Origin: UBA5069 sp964560495
GTDB lineage: Bacteria > Chloroflexota > Anaerolineae > Caldilineales > Caldilineaceae
Assembly: GCA_964560495.1 (NCBI GenBank)
Contig: CAZLMM010000027.1
Location: 6,952 to 70,951, forward strand
Length of the DNA stretch: 64,000 nt
Reading direction: 5' to 3'
Positions 44,951 through 52,861 of this stretch are shown here, piece by piece (the first letter of the stretch is position 1; every line of letters begins with the position of its first letter). The notes under the pieces were generated by a model. That model ran no database searches. It saw only the letters and a program-made list of their open reading frames with translations, and had not been told where the DNA came from. Both the position numbers and the translations under genes were made by a program.

Positions 44951-45718
44951 ATGAAGATTGCAGGCAGCACATTCATGATCACCGGCGGCGCATCTGGCTT
45001 GGGCGCAGCCACGGCGGAACGGATCGTCGATCAGGGCGGCGCGGTGGTCATCGCCGATCTGAATGAGGAGCTGGGCGGACAGCTAGCCGCACGACTGGGC
45101 GTCCGCGCGCGCTCTGTTCGGGTGGATGTGACCTTGGAGAACGATGTGCAACGCGCTGTGGAACTGGCAGGGCAGGAGTTCGGAGCGATCCATGGTGTCG
45201 TCAATTGCGCCGGAATCGCCATCGTTGAGCGCACCCTGGGCAGAACCGGCCCACACCGACTGGAGTCATTCAGCCGCGTCATCCAGATCAACCTCATCGG
45301 GGCGTTCAACGTCGTCCGTTTGACCGCTGCGGCCATGGCGCAAAACGAGCCAGGAGAAAGCGGTGAGCGGGGCGTGATCATCAATACGGCTTCGGTCGCT
45401 GCGTTCGATGGTCAGATCGGCCAGGCAGCCTATGCTGCATCAAAGGCTGGCGTCGCTGGGCTGACGCTGCCGCTTGCCCGCGATCTCTCGATCATTGGCG
45501 TGCGCGTCGTTGCCATTGCGCCGGGCACCTTTGATACGCCCATGTTGGCCGGTTTGCCCGAACCGGCGCGCCAGTCGCTCGCTCAGCAAGTCCCTTTTCC
45601 CCAACGCTTGGGACGACCAGACGAATATGCAGCCCTGGCGTGCCATATCATTGAGAACCAGATGCTCAATGGCGAAGTGATCCGGCTGGATGGGGCGATT
45701 CGTATGACGCCCAAGTAG
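44951..45718 (+). CDS. Short-chain dehydrogenase, 3-hydroxyacyl-CoA type
   Basis: A 255-residue SDR. The cofactor motif is TGGASGLGAATAERI, with D at VIADL favouring NAD; the NAG-type motif is VVNCAGIA; the active site is Ser in INTASVAAFDG and YAASK. Overall it matches the type 2 3-hydroxyacyl-CoA dehydrogenase (HSD10-like) group, which acts in fatty acid or branched amino acid breakdown; identity is tentative. ATG 44951 follows AGGAG. Confidence 0.86.
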   Translation: MKIAGSTFMITGGASGLGAATAERIVDQGGAVVIADLNEELGGQLAARLGVRARSVRVDVTLENDVQRAVELAGQEFGAIHGVVNCAGIAIVERTLGRTGPHRLESFSRVIQINLIGAFNVVRLTAAAMAQNEPGESGERGVIINTASVAAFDGQIGQAAYAASKAGVAGLTLPLARDLSIIGVRVVAIAPGTFDTPMLAGLPEPARQSLAQQVPFPQRLGRPDEYAALACHIIENQMLNGEVIRLDGAIRMTPK

Positions 45719-45723
45719 GTGTT

Positions 45724-45796
45724 GGGGCGGTGAGATCGTGAGGTTTTGGGGTAACGAGACAAGATCAAGCCCACGACTTCACCACCTCAAGACCCC
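45724..45796. repeat. GAGGTTTTGGGG-type intergenic element, copy 1
   Basis: The convergent spacer between the SDR and histidine phosphatase contains GTGAGGTTTTGGGGTAACGA and, 40 bases on, a CACCACCTCAAGACCCC run that can pair with it imperfectly. A similar element, with ACGTAACGACCCCAAAACCC, occupies the spacer after argD (49882-49939). Confidence 0.45.
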
Positions 45797-45798
45797 AC

Positions 45799-46449
45799 TC
45801 ATGAGGCCCAAACCGGCGTCTCCTCAACCACAGCGTTCGCAGGCAGATGGCCCGTATCGTTGATGAGCACGCCCCGCCAGTGGTCGTCCGCTTGCTCCAG
45901 GATGCTGATGGCGCAGTTGTGCGGTTCCCAACGTCGCCAATCAGCCGGGCCATCGCCCAGCCAGGTTGCCAAAACGTTGCAGATGACGCCGCCGTGGGTG
46001 ACGATGAGCACTGTCTTGCCTGGATGGTTCGCAACCAGCTCACTCACAGTTTTGACAGCGCGCTGGTTGAAGGTATGGGGCGACTCTCCGTTGGGCGGCG
46101 CAAAACGAGGATCGACCTTCCACCTGCCCCACAGATTCTCTTCCCGATGTAGCTCCTCGAAGCTACGCCCTTCCCAATCGCCCAGATCGAATTCGCGCAG
46201 CCCCGCCTCCACGATGGGCGTCATGCCGATCGCTGTGGCGATTGCCGCGGCGGTGCTTTGGGCGCGCGCCAGGGGCGATACATAGAACGCCTCCACATCC
46301 ATTACCCTGGCAAGCTGGCGCATGCGTTCTGCCGTCGCCTTCACCTGCGCCTGTCCACGGCTGGTCAGCGGCGCATCCAGGGCGCCATGCCAGACCTGGC
46401 TCACATTTCCTTCGGTCTCACCGTGTCGAATCAAAACCAGTCGCGTCAT
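45799..46449 (-). CDS. Histidine phosphatase family protein
   Basis: A 216-residue member of the phosphoglycerate mutase/acid phosphatase superfamily. The phosphohistidine motif is LIRHGETEGN; other active-site groups are in SPLARAQSTA, EFDLGDWEG and VTHGGVI. Length suits cobalamin-type or broad-specificity phosphatases; the substrate is unknown. It is divergent from the arginine leader region, with only 23 bases between its start and the -35 of the argC promoter. Confidence 0.88.
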   Translation of the reverse strand: MTRLVLIRHGETEGNVSQVWHGALDAPLTSRGQAQVKATAERMRQLARVMDVEAFYVSPLARAQSTAAAIATAIGMTPIVEAGLREFDLGDWEGRSFEELHREENLWGRWKVDPRFAPPNGESPHTFNQRAVKTVSELVANHPGKTVLIVTHGGVICNVLATWLGDGPADWRRWEPHNCAISILEQADDHWRGVLINDTGHLPANAVVEETPVWAS

Positions 46450-46472
46450 CGATCATTTTGTCCTTCGTTCAA

Positions 46473-46501
46473 TTGACACCCAATCTTGCTCATGTTACAC
46501 T
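46473..46501 (+). promoter_or_regulatory. Near-consensus promoter of the argC-argB-argD-argA-carA cluster
   Basis: TTGACA (46473-46478), a 17-base spacer and TACACT (46496-46501). Transcription should start near 46508-46511, which is the leader-peptide ATG, so the leader is close to leaderless. Confidence 0.75.
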
Positions 46502-46510
46502 TTTGCCACA

Positions 46511-46576
46511 ATGACACAAAGAATCGACTCGCACAGCAAGTTCTATTCCAGGCCGCGCCGTAAGCAGACCGGATAA
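46511..46576 (+). CDS. Arginine-rich leader peptide (attenuator)
   Basis: A 21-codon frame, MTQRIDSHSKFYSRPRRKQTG. Arginine is at positions 4, 14, 16 and 17; AGG-CCG-CGC-CGT runs at 46550-46561. It starts 9 bases after the -10, with no ribosome-binding site, so it is probably read leaderless. The Arg codons overlap and follow the ATTCCAG segment (46545-46551), which can pair with CTGGAAT (46581-46587). A ribosome stalled on uncharged tRNA-Arg would free the latter for the antiterminator. The role is inferred from position, codon content and the alternative helices; no protein homology is available for such a short peptide. Confidence 0.7.
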   Translation: MTQRIDSHSKFYSRPRRKQTG

Positions 46577-46580
46577 CGTT

Positions 46581-46649
46581 CTGGAATCTTTGCGCGCGAA
46601 CTCGTTCTGACCCATTGTCGGCAAAGCTCTCCAGACGGAGGGCTTTTTA
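46581..46649 (+). promoter_or_regulatory. Antiterminator/terminator switch of the arginine attenuator
   Basis: The terminator is AAAGCTCTCC (46623-46632), loop AGAC, GGAGGGCTTT (46637-46646, one G-U pair), then TTTAT. Its 5' side, GCAAAG..TCCAG (46621-46634), can instead pair with CTGGA..CTTTGC (46581-46593), 5 and 6 bp around a small internal loop. CTGGAAT can also pair with ATTCCAG inside the leader frame. These three exclusive pairings are the classic protector, antiterminator and terminator set, placed 19 bases before argC. Confidence 0.7.
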
Positions 46650-46667
46650 TTTGCACAAGATGCGAAG

Positions 46668-47723
46668 ATGATGAGGAAAGTGAGCGCTGCCATGTACAAA
46701 GCGGGAATCGCCGGCGTAACAGGCTACACCGGCCTGGAGTTGGTGACGTTGATCCAGCGTCATCCCCAGTTGGAGATTGGCTGGATCACAAGCGAGAGTA
46801 GCGCCGGCAAACGCTTTTGCGATGTGCATGCGGCACCATGGGACTATCCGCTCATCACGCTGGCTGACGCGCACCAGCGCGTGGCCGAGGTGGATGTGGT
46901 CTTCCTCTGTCTGCCTCATGGCGAATCCATTGAGGCCGCCAAACGTTTTGCAGCCAGCGGTGTGCGTGTAATCGACCTGAGCGCCGACTTTCGCCTGGGC
47001 GACGCAGCAGTCTATCAGAAATGGTACGGCATCGAACACTCTGCGCCGGAGCTGCTGTCCGAGTTCGTCTACGGCCTGTGCGAGGTGAACCGCGCCCGGT
47101 TGCGGGGCGCACGACTCATTGCCATTCCTGGCTGCTATCCCACTTCTGTCAATTTGGGATTGTACCCACTTGCCAAAGCCGGTTGGCTGAGCGAGCGAGT
47201 GATCATAGACAGCAAGAGCGGGGTCAGCGGCGCGGGGCGCAAGACGAATTTGCTCTACCAGTTTGTGGAGGCCAACGAGAATATGACGCCCTACAGCGTC
47301 GGTCATCGCCATCGCCACATCGCCGAAATGGAACTGGTGCTGAATCGCGTGTCGGGCAACGGCGACCACCGCTTCACCTTCTCGCCCCACCTGCTGCCCG
47401 TCAACCGGGGCATCCTCAGCACCATTTATGTGAGCGTGCCCGCCGGCGTGACCGAACGCCAGGTGCGCGACCTCTACGCCGAGACCTACGCCGGCGAGCC
47501 ATTCATCCATTTGCTGCCGGCCAGCCAGATGGCGACGCTACGCCATGTGGTCTACTCCAACCGCTGCGCCATCAGCATCACACCGACAGACCCGACCGCG
47601 CCCGACGGCCCCGACTACATTATTGTGGCCTGTGAGGACAACCTGATCAAGGGCGCCAGCGGTCAGGCCATCCAATGTTTCAACATTGCCGCTGGATTGG
47701 AAGAGACGGCAGGACTGAATTGA
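46668..47723 (+). CDS. argC: N-acetyl-gamma-glutamyl-phosphate reductase
   Basis: Third step of arginine synthesis: NADPH reduction of N-acetylglutamyl phosphate. The nucleotide-binding start is AGIAGVTGYTGLELVTLI, and the catalytic cysteine is C156 in AIPGCYPTSVNLGL. The C-terminal part has SVGHRHRHIAEM and the HLLPVNRGILSTIYV segment. It has 351 residues; ATG 46692, giving the common MYKAGI start, is a shorter alternative. The gene lies behind the attenuator and leads argB and argD. Confidence 0.96.
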   Translation: MMRKVSAAMYKAGIAGVTGYTGLELVTLIQRHPQLEIGWITSESSAGKRFCDVHAAPWDYPLITLADAHQRVAEVDVVFLCLPHGESIEAAKRFAASGVRVIDLSADFRLGDAAVYQKWYGIEHSAPELLSEFVYGLCEVNRARLRGARLIAIPGCYPTSVNLGLYPLAKAGWLSERVIIDSKSGVSGAGRKTNLLYQFVEANENMTPYSVGHRHRHIAEMELVLNRVSGNGDHRFTFSPHLLPVNRGILSTIYVSVPAGVTERQVRDLYAETYAGEPFIHLLPASQMATLRHVVYSNRCAISITPTDPTAPDGPDYIIVACEDNLIKGASGQAIQCFNIAAGLEETAGLN

Positions 47724-47761
47724 GGATAGAGAATTGAGAACGGAGAATTGTGAATGCGTAG

Positions 47762-47780
47762 GTCACGCTGCAAGCGTGAC
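47762..47780. repeat. Short perfect hairpin before argB
   Basis: GTCACGCT and AGCGTGAC form an 8-bp stem with a GCA loop. A degenerate version occurs near 32965-32985, in both cases after ATTGTGAATG. It looks like a dispersed intergenic repeat. Confidence 0.45.
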
Positions 47781-47816
47781 ATCCATCGCCGAGCCGTAGG
47801 GCCAGGGGTCAACAAC

Positions 47817-48605
47817 ATGAGTGACTCAGCAAAGAACGAAAAATATGTTGTCGTGCTCAAGGTGGGCGGCAATGACCTGGACGACGACGCTTTCCTGTAT
47901 GGCCTGACCAAAGCTGTGCGCGCCATCCTGGACGAAGGCCATGCGCCGCTCATCGTTCATGGCGGCGGCAAAGCCATCACAGAATATCAGGAGAGGCTTG
48001 GATTGAAGGAGCGCCGCATTGAGGGGCTGCGGGTGACGGATGAGGCCAGCATGAACCTGGCGGAGATGGTGCTGAGCGGGCTGATGAACAAGCGCATTGT
48101 GCGCGCGCTGGTGAGCGAGCACATCCGCGCCGCCGGTGTGAGCGGCGTTGACGATGGCACCATCTATGTGGAGAAGATGTGGCATCCCATGGGCGATCTG
48201 GGGCGAGTGGGCGAGGTGCAGGATGTTGACCCGTATCTGCTGCAAACGCTGCTGGCCGCCGGGATCGTCCCGGTGGTCAGCCCCATCAGCTTTGGCAGCC
48301 ACGACGGGCTGAGCTATAACGTCAACGCCGACCATGCAGCCACAGCCCTGGCGGCCAAACTGGGTGCGATCAAACTTATCTTTGTGACCAATGTGGCGGG
48401 CGTCATGGTGGCTGGGCGCATCGTGCGGGCAATTACGGCTCGCCAGGCGGAGGATTGGATCGAGGAGGGCGTCATTTTCGGGGGGATGATCCCCAAGGTG
48501 CGCAGCGCGGTGGAGGCTGTGGGCAACGGCGTCGCCCAGGCGGTGATCACCAATCTGGCCGGGGTGCAGGAGGGCAGTGGGACGAGTGTGCTGGGTTTTG
48601 TGTAG
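47817..48605 (+). CDS. argB: Acetylglutamate kinase
   Basis: Second step of arginine synthesis: ATP-dependent phosphorylation of N-acetylglutamate. The 262-residue product has the amino-acid-kinase fold: VVVLKVGGNDLDDDAF, LIVHGGGKAITEYQERLGL, RVTDEASMNLAEMVL, NVNADHAATALAA and the C-terminal GGMIPKVRSAVEAV. ATG 47817 follows AGGGG and gives a normal length; in-frame upstream starts run through the hairpin repeat. Arginine-sensitive forms have an extra N-terminal helix; here the N-terminus is short. Confidence 0.96.
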   Translation: MSDSAKNEKYVVVLKVGGNDLDDDAFLYGLTKAVRAILDEGHAPLIVHGGGKAITEYQERLGLKERRIEGLRVTDEASMNLAEMVLSGLMNKRIVRALVSEHIRAAGVSGVDDGTIYVEKMWHPMGDLGRVGEVQDVDPYLLQTLLAAGIVPVVSPISFGSHDGLSYNVNADHAATALAAKLGAIKLIFVTNVAGVMVAGRIVRAITARQAEDWIEEGVIFGGMIPKVRSAVEAVGNGVAQAVITNLAGVQEGSGTSVLGFV

Positions 48606-48649
48606 GAGCATGAGTACGAACACGAAAATCGACAAGGGGGAATGGGGAG

Positions 48650-49876
48650 ATGGATGCACAGGATGTGATAGGGTTGGAGCAGGAATATGTTTTGGGCGTG
48701 TATTCACGTCCGCCGTTTGTGCTGGAGCGGGGCGAGGGCGCAACGCTCTATGACACGACGGGCAAGGCGTATCTGGATTGTGTGGCCGGCATTGCGGTCA
48801 ACGCGCTTGGCTACAACGACGCGGGTATCCGCCAGACCATGATTGAGGCGACATCCAGCGGCGTGCTCCACGTGAGCAATCTCTATCACAGTGCGCCCCA
48901 CGCCAGGTTGGCCAAACTCTTGTGCGAGACATCCTTTGCCGACAAGGTGCATTTCTGCAACAGTGGCGCCGAAGCGAACGAAGGCGCATTCAAGTTTGCG
49001 CGTCGGGTCGCCCGTGAGGGAGGGCGCGAAGACAAGGTGAACATCCTGGCCTTTCAGAATGCGTTTCACGGTCGGCTTTTTGGCACGTTGGCGGCCACGC
49101 CGCGCGCCAAATATCAGGACCCCTTCAAGCCCCTCATGCCGGGGGTGCGCTTTGCCGACTTCAACGACCTGGACAGCGCCCGCAGCCAGATGGACGACAC
49201 AGTCTGCGCTATCATCGTGGAACCGGTGCAGGGCGAAGGCGGCTTGCACACGGCCACCTTTGAGTTTCTCAGCGGTCTGCGCGCTCTGGCGGACGAATTC
49301 GCCGCACTCCTCATCTTCGACGAAGTGCAGTGCGGCGTGGGGCGCACAGGTCATCTGTGGGCCTATCAAGGCTATTGCGGCCAACGCCAGAGTTGCGCCT
49401 GTCAAAATGGCTGTGCAGTGGAGCCGGACATTCTGACTGCGGCCAAGCCTCTGGCGGGCGGGTTGCCCATGGGCGCCATTCTCATGCGCCAGCAGGTGGC
49501 GAACGCCATGCACAAGGGCGATCATGGCAGCACCTTTGCCGGCGGACTTGTGACGACTTCGGTGGCGCATCATGTGGTGCAGCGTATCGCTCAGCCCGAA
49601 TTTTTGGGAGAGGTGCAGGCCAAGGGCAAGCTGCTCAAGGAGATGCTGGAAGAGTTGAACAGCCCCCACGTCGTGGAAGTGCGCGGGCGCGGTCTGATGG
49701 TGGGCGTCGAGCTGAACATAGAGGCGACGTCTGTCATCAACGCTGCCTATGAAGAGGGGCTGCTCCTGGTCAACGCCGGGCCGAGTGTGCTTCGTTTCGT
49801 GCCGCCGCTCGTCATCAGCGAGGCTGAGATTCAGCGGGCTGTGGAAACGGTGGGTCGGATTTTGCGGGCGGTCTAG
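48650..49876 (+). CDS. argD: Acetylornithine aminotransferase with a cysteine-rich insert
   Basis: Class III PLP aminotransferase making N-acetylornithine. The PLP lysine is K266 in AAKPLAGGLPMGA; other markers are HFCNSGAEANEGAFKFAR, GRLFGTLAAT and LLIFDEVQCGVGRTG. The protein has 408 residues. Between the WAYQGY segment and VEPDILTAAK, where family members are nearly continuous, there is an insert of about 13 residues with C243, C249, C251 and C255. It may bind metal or form a redox switch; its absence of stop or shift shows it is coding. Confidence 0.94.
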   Translation: MDAQDVIGLEQEYVLGVYSRPPFVLERGEGATLYDTTGKAYLDCVAGIAVNALGYNDAGIRQTMIEATSSGVLHVSNLYHSAPHARLAKLLCETSFADKVHFCNSGAEANEGAFKFARRVAREGGREDKVNILAFQNAFHGRLFGTLAATPRAKYQDPFKPLMPGVRFADFNDLDSARSQMDDTVCAIIVEPVQGEGGLHTATFEFLSGLRALADEFAALLIFDEVQCGVGRTGHLWAYQGYCGQRQSCACQNGCAVEPDILTAAKPLAGGLPMGAILMRQQVANAMHKGDHGSTFAGGLVTTSVAHHVVQRIAQPEFLGEVQAKGKLLKEMLEELNSPHVVEVRGRGLMVGVELNIEATSVINAAYEEGLLLVNAGPSVLRFVPPLVISEAEIQRAVETVGRILRAV

Positions 49877-49881
49877 TGTTT

Positions 49882-49939
49882 TGAGGTAGTAAGAGGGCGC
49901 ACGTAACGACCCCAAAACCCTTTACTACACAAGACCTCA
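49882..49939. repeat. GAGGTAGTAA-type intergenic inverted element, copy 2
   Basis: TGAGGTAGTAAGAGGG (49882-49897) pairs imperfectly with CCCTTTACTAC (49918-49928) and ACCTCA (49934-49939). GTAACGACCCCAAAAC in the centre echoes the complement of the element at 45724-45796. It fills most of the spacer between argD and the acetyltransferase gene. Confidence 0.45.
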
Positions 49940-49991
49940 CCACGTCACTATCGGAAGAAGTTGTTCGCGAGGACACGACGAGGGCAAAAAG

Positions 49992-50576
49992 ATGGGCGTG
50001 ACGATTCGCATGGCGCAGGCGGAAGACGCAGCGCAGATCCTGAGCATGGTCAACCGCTTTGCCGAACAGAACATCATGTTGCCGCGTACAGAAGAAAGCG
50101 TGCGACAAACGCTCCATGATTGGCTGGTTGCGGTGGAGGAACACCCCGCGCCAGGCGAGCCGATGGTGGTGGGGTGCGGCGCGCTGGTGCCGCTCACCGA
50201 CACGCTGGTGGAGATTCGCTCACTGGCTGTGCACGAAAGTCAGCAGGGGAAAGGGCTGGGTGGTCGCCTGGTCCTGGCTCTTGTGGAGATGGCGCGTCAG
50301 CGTGAGTTTCATCAAGTGTGTGCGCTCACTCTGCGCGAGAGCTTCTTCACCCGGCTGGGCTTCGAGCAAATAGACCGTTGGAGCATCAGTCCCAAAGTGT
50401 GGCAGGCGTGCATCTATTGCCGTAAGTTTCATCGCTGCGACGAAGTGGCGGTCTCCATGACGCTCGTCGAACGCCGCCAACCTGCCGAACCGGATCCGGT
50501 CAAGTCGGGCGCCTGGGCCAGCCTGCTCAAGTGGGATGAATGGCAGCCCCTGCGTCTGGCGCACAAACGAGGATGA
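49992..50576 (+). CDS. argA: Short N-acetylglutamate synthase-type GNAT
   Basis: A 194-residue acetyltransferase of the short ArgA type, catalysing the first step of arginine synthesis from glutamate. The GNAT core shows EIRSLAVHESQQGKGLGGRL, and the end has the family-typical cysteine motif SPKVWQACIYCRKFHRCDEVA. This motif and the position after argD, before carA, support the role; the classic two-domain ArgA with a kinase-like half is not present. Assignment to argA is inferred. Confidence 0.8.
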   Translation: MGVTIRMAQAEDAAQILSMVNRFAEQNIMLPRTEESVRQTLHDWLVAVEEHPAPGEPMVVGCGALVPLTDTLVEIRSLAVHESQQGKGLGGRLVLALVEMARQREFHQVCALTLRESFFTRLGFEQIDRWSISPKVWQACIYCRKFHRCDEVAVSMTLVERRQPAEPDPVKSGAWASLLKWDEWQPLRLAHKRG

Positions 50577-50581
50577 GAGCC

Positions 50582-51742
50582 ATGGGTGGACTTCTTGTTT
50601 TGCAGGATGGCGCCGTCTATCACGGCGAAGCCTTTGGCGCAGCGACCACGGTGGTGGGCGAAGTGGTCTTCAACACCAGCCTGACGGGCTATCAAGAGGT
50701 GATCACCGACCCCTCCTATCGCGGGCAGATGGTGTGCATGACCGCCGCGCACGTGGGCAACACGGGCGTCAACGCCGAAGATGTGGAGAGCGACCGTCCT
50801 CAGATCACTGCCTTCATTGTGCGCGAGGTCAGCCCGCTGGTCTCCAATTGGCGCGCCAACGAGACGCTGCCCGCCTACCTGGCGCGTCACGGCATCCCCG
50901 GCCTCAGCCAGGTGGACACGCGCAGCCTGACCCGGCGTCTGCGCGAGATGGGCGTACTGCACGGCGCGCTCTGCACGGATGGCAGCAGAACCGCGGGTGA
51001 GCTGTTGGCGTTGGCGCGCGCTTGGGAGGGACTGGACGGGCGGGACCTGGTGCGTGAAGTGACTTGCCAGGAAATGTATAACTGGGTGGATGGCACGCGG
51101 GTCGAATGGACGCCCGTTGCTTCGGGCGCCGCTTCGCCATCTCGCGCCCACGAAACTTCTGGCGCGCCCCTTGTCGTTGCCTATGATTTCGGCGTCAAGC
51201 ACAACATTCTGCGCCGGCTCACCAGCCACGGCTTGCGGGTGACTATCGTTCCCGCCCACACCACTGCGGACGAGGCGCTGGCGCTGCGTCCCGATGGCGT
51301 CTTTTTGAGCAACGGGCCGGGCGACCCGGCTGGCGTTCCCTATGCGGCAGAGGCGGTGCGCAAGCTATTGGACAGCGAGCTCCCCATCTTCGGCATCTGC
51401 CTGGGACATCAGATCATCGGCCTGGCGCTGGGCGCCAGAACGTACAAACTCAAATTTGGTCATCACGGCGGCAACCAGCCTGTGAGCGATGTGGACTCGC
51501 CCAACGTGCAGATCACGGCGCAGAATCACAACTACGCGGTGGATGAAACAACGCTGCCTCCCTATGCGCAGGTGACGCACCGCAATCTCAATGATGGCAC
51601 AGTGGAGGGACTGCGCTTGACGGATCGTCCGGTCTTCTGCGTGCAATATCATCCCGAAGCCAGCCCTGGCCCCCACGACGCCGACCTGCTCTTTGCACGC
51701 TTTGCGGAGATGGTAAAGGCGAAGACAAAGGCTATTTCCTGA
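50582..51742 (+). CDS. carA: Carbamoyl-phosphate synthase small subunit
   Basis: Glutaminase subunit supplying ammonia for carbamoyl phosphate, used for arginine and pyrimidines. The N-terminal CPSase domain has GEVVFNTSLTGYQEVITDPS; the class I amidotransferase domain has the nucleophile C273 in FGICLGHQIIGLALG and the His/Glu pair in VQYHPEASPGPHD. The 386-residue length is normal. ATG 50582 overlaps no neighbour and begins 5 bases after the acetyltransferase stop. carB is not adjacent; hom follows. Confidence 0.96.
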   Translation: MGGLLVLQDGAVYHGEAFGAATTVVGEVVFNTSLTGYQEVITDPSYRGQMVCMTAAHVGNTGVNAEDVESDRPQITAFIVREVSPLVSNWRANETLPAYLARHGIPGLSQVDTRSLTRRLREMGVLHGALCTDGSRTAGELLALARAWEGLDGRDLVREVTCQEMYNWVDGTRVEWTPVASGAASPSRAHETSGAPLVVAYDFGVKHNILRRLTSHGLRVTIVPAHTTADEALALRPDGVFLSNGPGDPAGVPYAAEAVRKLLDSELPIFGICLGHQIIGLALGARTYKLKFGHHGGNQPVSDVDSPNVQITAQNHNYAVDETTLPPYAQVTHRNLNDGTVEGLRLTDRPVFCVQYHPEASPGPHDADLLFARFAEMVKAKTKAIS

Positions 51743-51762
51743 GACAGGCAGTTGCCCATCAC

Positions 51763-52785
51763 ATGCGCATACTCAACACCGCCCTCATCGGCCTGGGCAA
51801 TGTAGGCCGCAACTTTCTGCGCATCCTGGCGACGAAGCGGCAACGCATCGCCGATCAATATGGCCTGGAGTTTCGCATCATCTGCGCCGCAGACAGCAGC
51901 GGCGCGGCGGTCGATCTCAACGGCTTTGATTCAGCCCGGTTGTGCAGCCTGAAGGAACGCAACGGCCATGTACGCGAACTGCCCAGTTTTGCCCGCGGAC
52001 TGATGCCAGCAGCGGCCATGGAAAACCTGCCCTGCGATCTGCTCTTCGACGCGTCGCCCGTCAACCTCCTCGATGGCGAGCCAGGATTGGGTGCATGTCG
52101 TGCAGCCCTGGGGCGGGGCGTCAGCGTCGTTTTGGCCAATAAGGCGCCGTTGGTGCTGGCCTTTCACGAGCTGCACGCGCTCGCGCATGAGAGCGGCGCG
52201 GGCCTGGCCTACAGCGCCACTGTTTGCGGCGCGCTGCCTGTGATCAATATCGGCCAACGCGATTTGGTCGCGGCGGAGATTACATTGCTGCGGGGCATTT
52301 TCAACAGCACCACCAACTTCATTTTGGCGGAGATGGCGACCGGGCGTTCTTTTGCCGACGCCCTGGCCGAGGCCCAGCGCCGGGGTATCGCCGAACGCGA
52401 TCCCATCCTGGACGTGGAGGGATGGGACACTGCCAATAAGTTGGTGATCATCGCCAATTCTTTTTTGGGGACGCGGGCGACGCTTTCGGACGTGCAGGTG
52501 ACCGGCGTCACTGGCGTGACGACAGAGCAGCTGAGGAAGGAGTTGGCGCGCGGCGCGACTATCAAGCTACTGGCCAGTGCCGTGCGTGTAGACGATGGTT
52601 ATCAGCTGCGCGTCGAGCCGACTGCGCTGCCCAACGGCGAATTCCTGGCTGGGTGTAATGGCTGGGAGATGGGCGTGGAAATGGTGAGCGACCTGTACGG
52701 ACGTATGTATCACAAAATCTGGGAGCGTGAACCACTTCCCACCGCAGCCGCCATGTTGCGCGACGCGGTGAATCTGTTCTTGTAA
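51763..52785 (+). CDS. hom: Homoserine dehydrogenase
   Basis: Reduces aspartate semialdehyde to homoserine on the way to threonine and methionine. The 340-residue short form lacks an ACT regulatory domain. Rossmann start ALIGLGNVGRNFLRIL, then VVLANKAPLVLAF, YSATVCGALPVIN, and the active-site region GIFNSTTNFILAEM and DVEGWDTANKLVIIANS. It is 20 bases after carA on the same strand and may share the arginine transcript, linking two aspartate/glutamate families. It meets a hairpin repeat downstream. Confidence 0.93.
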   Translation: MRILNTALIGLGNVGRNFLRILATKRQRIADQYGLEFRIICAADSSGAAVDLNGFDSARLCSLKERNGHVRELPSFARGLMPAAAMENLPCDLLFDASPVNLLDGEPGLGACRAALGRGVSVVLANKAPLVLAFHELHALAHESGAGLAYSATVCGALPVINIGQRDLVAAEITLLRGIFNSTTNFILAEMATGRSFADALAEAQRRGIAERDPILDVEGWDTANKLVIIANSFLGTRATLSDVQVTGVTGVTTEQLRKELARGATIKLLASAVRVDDGYQLRVEPTALPNGEFLAGCNGWEMGVEMVSDLYGRMYHKIWEREPLPTAAAMLRDAVNLFL

Positions 52786-52794
52786 ACCGAATCT

Positions 52795-52846
52795 GACATG
52801 AGCGGCGGCCAGTCCTCCATTTCGTGACGGCGCCGCCGTTCATGTC
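52795..52846. repeat. GC-rich hairpin repeat in a convergent spacer, copy 2
   Basis: GACATGAGCGGCGGC (52795-52809) pairs with GCCGCCGTTCATGTC (52832-52846) over 15 positions with one G-U. Read on the minus strand it shares TGAACGGCGGCG and the following GTCAC with copy 1 at 35356. It sits between hom and pyk, which converge, and may act as a bidirectional transcription barrier. Confidence 0.65.
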
Positions 52847-52861
52847 CCAACAGCCAGTGAA

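Noticed and set aside
48704..49915. 403-codon open frame on the minus strand across argD
   Set aside because: It mirrors the argD reading frame, its product is rich in His and Ala without family motifs, and argD on the other strand is unmistakable.
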